From: JBGSKV01 sp041740975
GTDB taxonomy: Bacteria; Bdellovibrionota_B; Oligoflexia; Oligoflexales; JALZUQ01
Direction: 5' to 3'
Assembly (NCBI GenBank): GCA_041740975.1
Contig: JBGSKV010000117.1
Location: 91,333-155,332, forward strand
DNA: 64,000 nucleotides
Below, piece after piece: positions 52,392 to 60,294 of the stretch. The notes under the pieces are model-generated. The model did not search any database and had not been told where the DNA came from. It worked only from the letters and a program-made list of their open reading frames with translations. Position numbers and translations under genes: made by a program. Position 1 is the first letter of the stretch; each line of letters begins with the position of its first letter.

Positions 52392-53450
52392 ATGAATATC
52401 GGCATGCTCACATCCGGGGGCGTAGATAGCTCCGTTGCCCTTTGTGAACTAAAGAAAAATTCTGATCATCACGTCCAGGCCTTCTACCTGAAGATTTGGC
52501 TCGAAGATGAATTGTCCTATTTGGGATCTTGTCCTTGGGAACAGGATTTGGCCTATGTGGAAGAAATTTGTAAACGCCTTGACGTTAAACTCGAAGTGAT
52601 TCCGATGCAGCGTCAGTACCACGAAAAAGTTGTATCCTATACTGTAGAGGAGCTGAAAGCTGGGCATACACCAAGTCCGGATTTGCTTTGTAATCAACGA
52701 ATTAAATACGGTGCAGCGCTCGATGTGATTGGTGATTCTTACGATAAAATCGCCACGGGTCATTACGCCAATATCGAAAAAGTTGGCGATCAGTTTGTTT
52801 TGGGTCGGGCGCGTGACACTTTTAAAGATCAAACCTACTTTCTGTCTAAGCTAAGCCAAGAGCAACTCAGCAAAACGATGTTTCCGCTCGGGAACTTATT
52901 AAAACCAGAAGTGCGTGAACTGGCGAAGTCTTATGATCTGCCAAACGCTCATCGCCCGGATAGCCAGGGCATTTGTTTTTTGGGTAAGATTAAATTTAAT
53001 GAGTTTGTAAAATATCACCTCGGCGAAAAGCCGGGCGATATTGTTGATTTTCATACCGGCAAAAAACTCGGTGAACATCGTGGCTATTGGTTTCATACCA
53101 TTGGGCAGCGCAAAGGACTCGGACTGAGCGGTGGCCCTTGGTACGTGGCGCGTAAACAGGTCGAAGACAATACGATTTTTGTTTCTCGTATTGAAACAGA
53201 AGACAGCGTGGCGTCGGACCGATTTATCGTGAAGAACCTAAATTGGATGGCCACGCCTTCCACAGATCAACTACAAGTGAAAATCCGCCACGGCGAGAAG
53301 CTGTATGGCTGCAAGGTCGGGTATCTTGATGATGCGGCTGTTTCGGTTGTTTTAAGTGAAAAAGATAAGGGCATTGCCTCCGGTCAGTTCGCTGTTTTTT
53401 ACCAGGATAAATATTGTCTCGGCAGTGGTGTGATAGAATTGATGAACTGA
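52392..53450 (+). CDS. mnmA: tRNA-specific 2-thiouridylase
   Basis: A protein of 352 residues. ATG 52392 is preceded by GGGGAAA. The P-loop 'TSGGVDSSVAL' (PP-loop ATP pyrophosphatase), 'SPDLLCNQRIKYGA' with the first active Cys, 'ATGHYANIE', 'DQTYFLSKLS' and 'DSQGICFLG' with the second Cys are all intact. It puts sulfur on U34 of Lys, Glu and Gln tRNAs; two such tRNAs are encoded in this window. It precedes the VTT-domain gene. Confidence 0.95.
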   Translation: MNIGMLTSGGVDSSVALCELKKNSDHHVQAFYLKIWLEDELSYLGSCPWEQDLAYVEEICKRLDVKLEVIPMQRQYHEKVVSYTVEELKAGHTPSPDLLCNQRIKYGAALDVIGDSYDKIATGHYANIEKVGDQFVLGRARDTFKDQTYFLSKLSQEQLSKTMFPLGNLLKPEVRELAKSYDLPNAHRPDSQGICFLGKIKFNEFVKYHLGEKPGDIVDFHTGKKLGEHRGYWFHTIGQRKGLGLSGGPWYVARKQVEDNTIFVSRIETEDSVASDRFIVKNLNWMATPSTDQLQVKIRHGEKLYGCKVGYLDDAAVSVVLSEKDKGIASGQFAVFYQDKYCLGSGVIELMN

Positions 53451-53477
53451 TTCTGTTTTCGCGCGGCAAAGGCATTT

Positions 53478-54212
53478 ATGGTAAAGAGCAATAAGACTGG
53501 ACGACTCATTTTAATTATTGGCATTGCCGTAGCTATTGCTGCCTTCTTTTACTTTGACCTCCGACAATTTCTTAGCTTTGAATATTTGAAATCACAACAA
53601 CAGAAACTTTCTGACTTTTACGCGCAGAATCCCTGGCTAACCATAGCGGTTTATTTTGTCGTTTATGTCCTTGCAACAAGCCTGAGTTTGCCGGGAGCGG
53701 CGATTTTGACTTTGGCGGGTGGTGCTATCTTCGGGCTCGTCACAGGAACGATGATCGTGTCCTTTGCGAGCACTTTGGGCGCAACGGGTGCATTTTTAGG
53801 GGCGAGATACGTCCTACAAGACTGGGTTCAGTCGAAGTTTGGGCCTCGGCTGCAGACTATCAATGACGGCGTTGCCAAAGAAGGTAAGCTCTATCTTTTT
53901 GCTTTGCGCCTTGTACCCGCCTTCCCATTTTTTGTGGTGAATTTACTCATGGGTCTTACCAAAATGAAGACTTGGGAATTTGCCTGGGTGAGCCAGTTGG
54001 GAATGCTCGCGGGAACAATAGTTTATGTAAACGCAGGGACCCAGCTTGCTAAGGTTGATTCACCCAAAGATATTTTGTCTTTTAAGATCATTTTGGCATT
54101 TGTTTTGTTGGGGCTTTTTCCGATCGTTGCGAAAAAAGTGATGAGTCGGTTTACGCGAGGAGATCCTTCGCATCAAGAGCGTAGCTCGCAGATCGCTCTG
54201 GATGACCGTTAA
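53478..54212 (+). CDS. VTT-domain (TVP38/DedA-like) membrane protein
   Basis: A protein of 244 residues with about six membrane helices. The VTT/SNARE-associated signature is seen at about 65-130 ('SLPGAAILTLAGGAIFGLVTG', 'GATGAFLGARYV') and 'LRLVPAFPFFVVNLLMGLT'. Proteins of this family are linked to lipid scrambling. The last ~20 residues ('RGDPSHQERSSQIALDDR') are encoded by dispersed repeat copy 2, so the C-terminus probably derives from a repeat insertion. Its stop overlaps the olsA stop by four bases. Confidence 0.88.
   Translation: MVKSNKTGRLILIIGIAVAIAAFFYFDLRQFLSFEYLKSQQQKLSDFYAQNPWLTIAVYFVVYVLATSLSLPGAAILTLAGGAIFGLVTGTMIVSFASTLGATGAFLGARYVLQDWVQSKFGPRLQTINDGVAKEGKLYLFALRLVPAFPFFVVNLLMGLTKMKTWEFAWVSQLGMLAGTIVYVNAGTQLAKVDSPKDILSFKIILAFVLLGLFPIVAKKVMSRFTRGDPSHQERSSQIALDDR
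54158..54207. repeat. dispersed palindromic repeat, copy 2
   Basis: GGAGATCCTTCGCATCAAGA..., with AGAGCG-AGCTCGC-GATCGCTC and ending GGATGACC, repeats copy 1 with few differences. It encodes the C-terminus of the VTT-domain protein and lies just before the olsA stop. Complementary ends (GGAGATCC...GGATGACC partly) allow hairpins. Confidence 0.8.
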
Positions 54213-54988
54213 GATGTGATCGCTACCGGCAGATACTCTCTTTCGATGATCTTCTTCGTATGCTTGGTCATCTTCTTGCGATCACCGGACCAGCCGAAAG
54301 GATAAAGTGGTTGCGAAGTGGTAAGCTCAATGCCCATCGAATCGATCGTACAAAGGCGCACGATGTGCGGAATAAAATTCATTGTCCCATACCAGCAGTA
54401 GTAGTCCCGGTCTTCCAGAAGTGGTTCGCGGCCATTGAATGCAGTGTAGTTGATCGTAACCGGAACGACCGGGCGATGGGCGATGACCGCACCTTCTACT
54501 AAAGAGGATTTGAAGTTTCCAATCTTGTGGCCGGACGTTGTGGTTCCTTCGGGAAAGAGGACTACGTTATATCCCGCCTTGAGCGCAGAGCTGACCGTCT
54601 GCACTTCACTCTTGAGTCCCCAAATCGACCGGCGATTGACAAAGATGCAATTGGCCATTTTACAGATGTGGCCAAGGCCGACCGTATCCCGGATCTCCGT
54701 GCTGGTGATAAAGACGGCGTCAATTTGAGAGAAGATGGCGATAGCGTCAAGATAAGAAAGGTGGTTCGACAGGTAGAGGGCCGGCGGATCGGTCGGTGAA
54801 AGTTTGGCTGTGACTTTGATATTGAAGGTAAACAAAACCATCTTTGCGAAAATTTTCGTGAAGCGAATGGCGATGGGAAGAGACGGAACCAGGCGAAGTT
54901 TGCCGAGAATATGATTGATAAATAGCAGCACGAGATAAGTCACCAACAAAAGATGGAAGCCTACAAGGCGCGCCGTAAATCGTATCAT
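54209..54988 (-). CDS. olsA: lyso-ornithine-lipid acyltransferase-like (PlsC family)
   Basis: A protein of 259 residues. PlsC motifs 'SNHLSYLDAI' (NHxxxxD) and 'LFPEGTTTSG' are intact, preceded by a membrane segment (about 10-30). The start shares a base with the olsB stop (54988), the classical olsBA pair that makes ornithine lipid: OlsB adds the first acyl chain to ornithine, OlsA the second. A role as ordinary AGP acyltransferase cannot be excluded; the OlsA reading rests on context. Confidence 0.78.
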   Translation of the reverse strand: MIRFTARLVGFHLLLVTYLVLLFINHILGKLRLVPSLPIAIRFTKIFAKMVLFTFNIKVTAKLSPTDPPALYLSNHLSYLDAIAIFSQIDAVFITSTEIRDTVGLGHICKMANCIFVNRRSIWGLKSEVQTVSSALKAGYNVVLFPEGTTTSGHKIGNFKSSLVEGAVIAHRPVVPVTINYTAFNGREPLLEDRDYYCWYGTMNFIPHIVRLCTIDSMGIELTTSQPLYPFGWSGDRKKMTKHTKKIIEREYLPVAITS

Positions 54989-55815
54989 CAGCTGTATCGC
55001 CTCCTATATTGTTCGCTTAAATTATTGAGGTCAAGGACTGTGAAGAAATCGAAGCAGTTAAATTCTTTGTCAAAGGCGGGATCGCCGTGAACCTTGGCGC
55101 CAGCTTTCAGATAAGATTTCAAAAGAGGAGCAATGAGCTTCTCGGCCTCGGGTCTCGCTTGGGCGGGAGGAGTGACGTTGAGGTTGTACTTTGCAAGTGG
55201 GCTGATTCGGTAAATGTCTGAACATAGTTCGCGTTCATTGAACCAGCTGACGATCTCCGCAGCTTCAACTGGGCAGGCCGTCCAAACGCTACTGCAGCCG
55301 AAAAGGTAGCGCGATCCGACTTGCTGAGCGTACTTCAGAACCCCTTGCCATAATAAACTAAGGGTAGCGCCGTTGCGGTAGTCGGGATGAACGCAAGCGC
55401 GGCTGACTTCGGTTTTATTATCAGCGGTATCTAAGAAGAGTGAGAGATCAAATTCGGTTTGCGAGTAGAATCGGTCTGAAAACTGGCTGGCAATGATCCG
55501 GTACGTCCCTACAACATCATTTGTGCGTTTATCGATTATAAGGATCAGGTCTCCTAGTTCATCATACACATCGTAGTCGAAGCCTTCCGCGCTGCCTTGA
55601 TGTCCGCCCATCTCTTGATAGAAGACGTCGAAGCGGAGCTTGAAGGCTTGTTTGTATTCGCGAAGGGACGAGGCTGTCTTCACAATGAAGTTTCGGGCCT
55701 GCATTTCGAATTTAACTTTAGGTGAATAGCGTTGCCGTTGCGGCTTTCGTACATAAAGATCAGTTGCCGGGGTTATGATCTGGTTCTTTTGCTCGGGAGC
55801 GAAAGTGTTTTCCAT
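54988..55815 (-). CDS. olsB: L-ornithine N-alpha-acyltransferase
   Basis: A protein of 275 residues, GNAT family. ATG 55815 has GGAGG five bases upstream; TTG 55827 is an alternative. Family markers are 'EVSRACVHPDYRNGATLSLLW', 'YLFGCSSV', 'GAKVHGDPAFDKEFNCFDFF' and 'LNNLSEQYRRRY'. It transfers a 3-hydroxyacyl chain from ACP to ornithine. Neighbours: olsA downstream, DUF455/ATP-grasp gene upstream, 50 bases away. Confidence 0.88.
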   Translation of the reverse strand: MENTFAPEQKNQIITPATDLYVRKPQRQRYSPKVKFEMQARNFIVKTASSLREYKQAFKLRFDVFYQEMGGHQGSAEGFDYDVYDELGDLILIIDKRTNDVVGTYRIIASQFSDRFYSQTEFDLSLFLDTADNKTEVSRACVHPDYRNGATLSLLWQGVLKYAQQVGSRYLFGCSSVWTACPVEAAEIVSWFNERELCSDIYRISPLAKYNLNVTPPAQARPEAEKLIAPLLKSYLKAGAKVHGDPAFDKEFNCFDFFTVLDLNNLSEQYRRRYS

Positions 55816-55842
55816 AAGATCCTCCAAGTGTATAGATCTTAT
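55814..55842 (-). promoter_or_regulatory. olsB: hairpin over the olsB ribosome site and start codon
   Basis: On the minus strand ATAAGATC and GATCTTAT form a perfect 8-base stem with a 13-base loop (ATAAGATC first). The loop holds most of GGAGG, and the closing arm contains the AU of the AUG. Folding would hide the olsB start, suggesting thermal, metal or protein-controlled translation. Inference from sequence only. Confidence 0.5.
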
Positions 55843-55865
55843 CGAAAAGCCTAGCAGGAACTGTA

Positions 55866-57872
55866 TTAAGCGAGTGTAAACCCAGGATGAATAGATTCTA
55901 TATCTTTGTTTAAGAATACGCGCATAACGCCAAGGTACTGTCTGGCAAGACTTGGGTCGTTGGTAAAAACGAAACCCGACTCGATTTTTTCATCGCGCAT
56001 CACCACAGGAAATTTCCTTTCCATAGAAACTGCAAATTCTTGAAAATTCGAAAACTCAGCCGGAAGCTGTTTTAGATTCATAAACTGCCATCGGGCTAAG
56101 CTACCGCGGGCCAGGTGCTTTTCGATGGCAAGAGCAACATGTCCAAACGTATGGCGAGAGTTAATTTCGACGAGAGGCCGTAGAAAAAAATCCCCTTTAT
56201 GACGAAAGACAAAGGCATCGACGCCGGCAGGTCCTTCATATCCAAGGCCCATCAGTTCCCGAGTAATGAACTCCCGAGTTTTTTTCAAAATGGAAAAATA
56301 GGTTTGAGGTCCATTGATGGCTCGCCGAACTTCGCGACTCAAAAGCATTTGTGGGTCGCCCAGAAGATAAGCCTGGAGCTGGCCACTGGCGTAGGTTTCA
56401 TAGCGGCTAAGCCCCTTGTATCCGGCGCCGTTGTCGTAAATATAAAGCTGTTGACCCCAATCACAGATTCTTTCCAACCAAGGCTCAAGGACAATAGTAG
56501 AAAAGTCCCGAAACGCTTTTTGAATCCAAAGGCGTTCGCGCTCACCCAGAACCGGAGATGTTAATAAAAGATTGCCTTGCCCGCCGGAATGAGCGGGGAG
56601 TTTCACAACATAGGCCGCTGGGTCCGAAATTAAATGACTTTCAAGTTCTTCGTAAGAGCCGACGAGCTTTGGCAATAGATAGCGCGGGCCAAGTTCGGGC
56701 ATTAGATTAATATTGGCATCATAAAATTCATGAAACATTTTGACCGACATAATCTTATCAATAAAAATTTTGTCTTCATCCATCCGCAAAACTCGCTTAC
56801 TGACTGGACTCCATCCCCACGGCTGGGGATTAAAGTCCATTGAGCTAGTGACTTTGCTAACGACATGCGGAACGCTAAAGCCGAAGCTTTTGTGCTTTTC
56901 CAAATAGCCTTGCTTTGGCGGTTGTTGCATGAGAATCGAATCGCCACTTTCGGCCAGATAACTTACACACCAGCCAAAATCCTCCGCAAACTGCTGGCGA
57001 GGAAGAGGTGGGGTAAAGTGGGGATGGCCGCTCAGAATTTCTTGCTCGCAGCTTGGGTTAAACCAATAAACCTTCGCATGTTTTTTAAAATGATGAAGGC
57101 TTTGGATATAGTCTTCACTGAGACCTGCTTTGCGACGACCGTCAAAATCAAAACCTATACCTTTGGCTCGCGAAGGTGAAAAGGGAAGGCGAAGATGAGA
57201 ACAAAAGCTTTGCCATTCTGTTTGCGACTCGTCACGCCAGGTATCAAACCACCTGACGCCGTGCGCCACATGACCTATTTCTTCCAAATAAACTCGACGC
57301 ATAAGAGATGCGGTGACGGTATCGCCAACTTCTGTAAATAACTTTTCATAATAAAGCGCAAAATCTAAATTCGCTTGTTCAAACCCGAGATTAAGATGAG
57401 TGACGTATTTCAGGGGTGTGTCGACGGGGGAAATGGTTCGCCAGAAAAAATCATTCACGGGAACATCGCCAAAACTGACGCCAAGTTCAGACATGCGCTG
57501 AATGTAAAGTTGCAGGTGATTTTGTTCTTGGGAAAGGAGTGCGATGATTTCTTTTTTGAAAGTAGGGGGCGTATTGGGGAATTTGATGAGCGCCAGCGCC
57601 ATGAGTTCAATGGCAAGAAGCTCGTGATTCGCAAAAAAATGCAAAATTCTACCGCGAACCAATGGATCCTGGATATTTTGAACGGAAGGAAAAGCGTGTC
57701 GGTCTGACTTGGGTAGAAACTGCAGGCCGCTCGGACGACCAGGCACAGCAGGGGTTCCCAGTGCTCCTTTGTAGCCATGAGAGACGATTAAGCCTTTAGG
57801 TTTGCAGAGTTTGTCCGCCAGCTGGGTGCCAAATAATAGCTGTTCGGCAAAATGTTGAACATGCATGGACAT
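55866..57872 (-). CDS. DUF455 ferritin-like domain fused to an ATP-grasp domain
   Basis: A protein of 668 residues. Residues about 55-215 match DUF455, a four-helix ferritin-like fold with likely di-iron ligands: His83/Glu84, Glu116-x2-His119, Glu165 and Glu197/Glu198-x2-His201-x2-His204 ('EEIGHVAHG'). Residues about 370-610 match an ATP-grasp ligase: 'YVVKLPAHSGGQGN' and, near the end, 'PAGVDAFVFRHKGDFFLRPLVEINSR' with metal-binding Glu and Asn. The product could link an amino acid or fatty acid in an ATP-dependent step with oxidation. The neighbouring olsBA genes suggest a lipid substrate. Function is not known. Confidence 0.8.
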   Translation of the reverse strand: MSMHVQHFAEQLLFGTQLADKLCKPKGLIVSHGYKGALGTPAVPGRPSGLQFLPKSDRHAFPSVQNIQDPLVRGRILHFFANHELLAIELMALALIKFPNTPPTFKKEIIALLSQEQNHLQLYIQRMSELGVSFGDVPVNDFFWRTISPVDTPLKYVTHLNLGFEQANLDFALYYEKLFTEVGDTVTASLMRRVYLEEIGHVAHGVRWFDTWRDESQTEWQSFCSHLRLPFSPSRAKGIGFDFDGRRKAGLSEDYIQSLHHFKKHAKVYWFNPSCEQEILSGHPHFTPPLPRQQFAEDFGWCVSYLAESGDSILMQQPPKQGYLEKHKSFGFSVPHVVSKVTSSMDFNPQPWGWSPVSKRVLRMDEDKIFIDKIMSVKMFHEFYDANINLMPELGPRYLLPKLVGSYEELESHLISDPAAYVVKLPAHSGGQGNLLLTSPVLGERERLWIQKAFRDFSTIVLEPWLERICDWGQQLYIYDNGAGYKGLSRYETYASGQLQAYLLGDPQMLLSREVRRAINGPQTYFSILKKTREFITRELMGLGYEGPAGVDAFVFRHKGDFFLRPLVEINSRHTFGHVALAIEKHLARGSLARWQFMNLKQLPAEFSNFQEFAVSMERKFPVVMRDEKIESGFVFTNDPSLARQYLGVMRVFLNKDIESIHPGFTLA

Positions 57873-57952
57873 TAAGTGCTTTTCTTGTAATTTCTGATCG
57901 TGGTAATGCTAACGCACGTGTTTTTCGCGATTCGTCTTCATAGGGGCATGTT

Positions 57953-58402
57953 ATGAAAAAAGTACATATTTGGGCAATTGCCGTTTTCGGGTTGGCTATT
58001 ATTGGAGCCATCGCGACCGCAGCGTTCTTTGGTGAACGAAGCCCCATTATTGCTGCCGGCACGATTGAAATCACAGACGAATTAGCCCCCGATGCCAAAG
58101 AACTTTCGGAATTATTCATCATTGTTTACGATGAAAAAAGTCAGCAACCGATGCCTTTTGGAGCATTGCGCTACCGGCTTGATACCCCACCTGAAGGCGA
58201 ATTTTTTAGTTTCGTCATCACACCCGACAACTTGCAGCGTATGATCCCCGACGCACCTATCCCTGAGTCCATTCGTTTGAAAGCAAGATTGGACGTTGAT
58301 GGTCGCGCTGGACTTGATCAGCCCGGAGATCTCGTGGGTGAAATTGCTCAGACGGCTTCCGGATCTTCCAGCGTAACTATCAAAATCGATCGCAAAATTT
58401 AG
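57953..58402 (+). CDS. membrane-anchored protein resembling the CcmI C-terminal domain
   Basis: A protein of 149 residues. A signal anchor (about 5-25) leads to a periplasmic domain with 'GTIEITDELAPDAK', 'LFIIVYDEKSQQPMPFGALRYRL' and 'QPGDLVGEI', the pattern of the C-terminal domain of CcmI/CycH, the apocytochrome-c chaperone. No other ccm gene is near, so a standalone CcmI-like chaperone or binding domain is a reading by eye only. A weak terminator follows. Confidence 0.65.
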   Translation: MKKVHIWAIAVFGLAIIGAIATAAFFGERSPIIAAGTIEITDELAPDAKELSELFIIVYDEKSQQPMPFGALRYRLDTPPEGEFFSFVITPDNLQRMIPDAPIPESIRLKARLDVDGRAGLDQPGDLVGEIAQTASGSSSVTIKIDRKI

Positions 58403-58419
58403 GAATTCTGACCCCTTTA

Positions 58420-58447
58420 CCCTGTCGAAGTTTTTGACAGGGGTGTT
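58420..58447 (+). terminator. probable terminator after the CcmI-like gene
   Basis: CCCTGTC / GACAGGG with a 9-base loop, 18 bases after the stop, then GTGTTTCC. The U tract is weak. Confidence 0.6.
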
Positions 58448-58572
58448 TCCATCTCTGCCAATTTCTCAACACTTTGTTTATTATCTGTCTAATTTCACTT
58501 GATAATTCTTTGGAGCCGAATTTGCACGATAACACTCGTTATCAGTAGTTCATTTCCGGAGGCAGGTTCCCC

Positions 58573-59847
58573 ATGTTTAAGTTGCATGTCCTCATGATTG
58601 CATTCATCATCGTTGGTTGTTCCGACGCTCAGTTCAGTCGCGAGTTACTTCGTGATGTTGGGCAAGGTACTGGAAACAAAAATCCAGACGGTACTCCCAT
58701 CGTAGACCCATTCACCCCTTTTGACCCACAAGGTAATCCCATACCAGGATACATTGGCGATCAAAAGCCACCTGTTGGCATCACTCGCGGTGATAACGGC
58801 ACAGTGACGTACGACCTAAAGTGTAAGATTCCTCCAGCGCTACAAACCTTAAATGGACCTCGATCAACGGGCATCCAGTTTAGAGGCGAAGTTTGCCCAG
58901 TTGCGACAAATGAACTCGTCGTTATGTTCGTTAACGATGAATCAGGTTCTATGCGTGATGCGGATCCTTCCTTTTTGGGCGGATTGTTTGGTTGCGGACG
59001 TTACAGCGCTGCCAAAGAACTTATGAACTATATTGCGAGCGTGAAGTCGGATTCGGACCGTATCTTCGTAGGCCTCGTGACTTTTGGCACAGGCGCAGTC
59101 ATTAGAACTGGTCTCGTACCTTTTGATACTTTCCGTCAAACGCACCTTCGTGCCAGCAACTTCTGTGATTACAAAAATGGTGATGCAGCAGCAACGGACT
59201 ATGACGAAGCATTCGTTCTGACTCAGCAAGTTCTCGCTCAAAAACCTTCGACAGGTCTTTCTGCAACCGCTTCTGAGGCAGTATTCTTAATCTCTGACGG
59301 TATGCCAACAGCAAGCCGGACAGTGCCTTTCTCTGATACTCATCCGGTAGGATCTGACGGCTTTAATGCTCCACAAAGAGACGGCTTGAATTCTTCGCGG
59401 CTCCTATCGCCTTACGCAAAACTGAGCGCTCTCTATTTGGATAGACCACAACCAGGTCGTTCGAATGGTGATCCGCGCACTTATCTGAACGCTTTGACGA
59501 AAGATCCGAATCGTGTAGCGATCGCAAGTAATGCAAAAGATCTTGCTAGCAAAATGGCGGAACTAGCCCTTCCCGGTTTGGCAATTGTTCCCGGCTCAAT
59601 TCGCATCACGCAGACGGCTGCAATGAGTACTTATCATTTCGCAAGTATGCCAGGTGACTATACGTTCCAACCGGATGCGATCCGTAAGAATGTTTATCAG
59701 TTCCAAACAAAATACGTTTTACCGATGGTCAATGGCAGCAGCACTACGGACAACGTTTTCAAGATTGAACTTCAAGCTAAGCACCCAGATGGTCGTATCG
59801 AAACGATTAGCAGCCAGCTAACGGTCCGATTCACGCCCACGAATTAA
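58573..59847 (+). CDS. VWA-domain lipoprotein (copy 3)
   Basis: A protein of 424 residues. GGAGG lies 9 bases before ATG. The leader ends at Ile-Val-Gly-Cys16, then 'SDAQF', reminiscent of copies 1 and 2. The VWA domain starts at about residue 115 ('VVMFVNDESGSMRD', MIDAS), with an extra Cys-containing insert. The middle 'GTPIVDPFTPFDPQGNPIPG' is a Pro/Gly linker. Confidence 0.88.
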   Translation: MFKLHVLMIAFIIVGCSDAQFSRELLRDVGQGTGNKNPDGTPIVDPFTPFDPQGNPIPGYIGDQKPPVGITRGDNGTVTYDLKCKIPPALQTLNGPRSTGIQFRGEVCPVATNELVVMFVNDESGSMRDADPSFLGGLFGCGRYSAAKELMNYIASVKSDSDRIFVGLVTFGTGAVIRTGLVPFDTFRQTHLRASNFCDYKNGDAAATDYDEAFVLTQQVLAQKPSTGLSATASEAVFLISDGMPTASRTVPFSDTHPVGSDGFNAPQRDGLNSSRLLSPYAKLSALYLDRPQPGRSNGDPRTYLNALTKDPNRVAIASNAKDLASKMAELALPGLAIVPGSIRITQTAAMSTYHFASMPGDYTFQPDAIRKNVYQFQTKYVLPMVNGSSTTDNVFKIELQAKHPDGRIETISSQLTVRFTPTN

Positions 59848-59884
59848 TAAGTCAAATCGCTTTCATGCGATCGAATGAATAAGG

Positions 59885-59913
59885 AAGGCCGTCAATATTT
59901 TGACGGCCTTTTT
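59885..59913 (+). terminator. rho-independent terminator after VWA copy 3
   Basis: AAGGCCGTCAA-TATT-TTGACGGCCTT is a perfect 11-base stem with a tetraloop and TTT after it. Confidence 0.9.
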
Positions 59914-59925
59914 CGTTTGATTTGG

Positions 59926-59955
59926 AGGAGATCCTTCGCTTCGCTCAGGATGACG
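59926..59955. repeat. dispersed palindromic repeat, copy 3 (short form)
   Basis: GGAGATCCTTCGCTTCGCTC then AGGATGACG forms ATCCT...AGGAT arms and shares GATCCTTCGC with copies 1 and 2, but lacks their middle. In the reverse frame it reads 'RHPERSEGS', a known hallmark of this widespread repeat class. Confidence 0.7.
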
Positions 59956-60009
59956 AGGCTTCGCTAAGGAACTCATGTTAAAATAAAAGAACCTACAAGG
60001 AGGAACGCT

Positions 60010-60294
60010 ATGATCCACAAGGACGGGATAGGCAACGCCGTTAAATCCGAACGAATGAAACAGGGCCTGACGCAGCAACAGCTGGCCGACAAGGCCGATG
60101 TGGGGCTTAACTTCGTGTATCAACTTGAGAAGAACAAACCACGCGTTCAGATGGACTCGGTACTTAAAGTTCTTAGGGCCTTGGGATTTGAGCTCTCGCT
60201 CATGCGAACGAATGAAGAGGCGGACGTTGTATCGTCTCGCCCCGATCCATGGCGTCAGGCCAGCATTCGTACGACTGGTGCCAGCTCGTTATAG
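60010..60294 (+). CDS. HipB-like XRE-family regulator without a HipA partner
   Basis: A protein of 94 residues. The HTH (about 8-60, 'KQGLTQQQLADKADVGLNFVYQLEKNKP') and 'MDSVLKVLRALGFELSL' match HipB-type antitoxins. AAGGAGGAA lies just before ATG. No hipA kinase gene follows; the next gene converges (60289) and overlaps by six bases. It may be an orphan antitoxin or a plain repressor. Confidence 0.85.
   Translation: MIHKDGIGNAVKSERMKQGLTQQQLADKADVGLNFVYQLEKNKPRVQMDSVLKVLRALGFELSLMRTNEEADVVSSRPDPWRQASIRTTGASSL

Noticed and set aside
59863..60123. Minus-strand frame with 'RHPERSEGS'
   Set aside because: It reads the dispersed repeat and the antisense of the HipB-like gene; no start or homology supports a gene.
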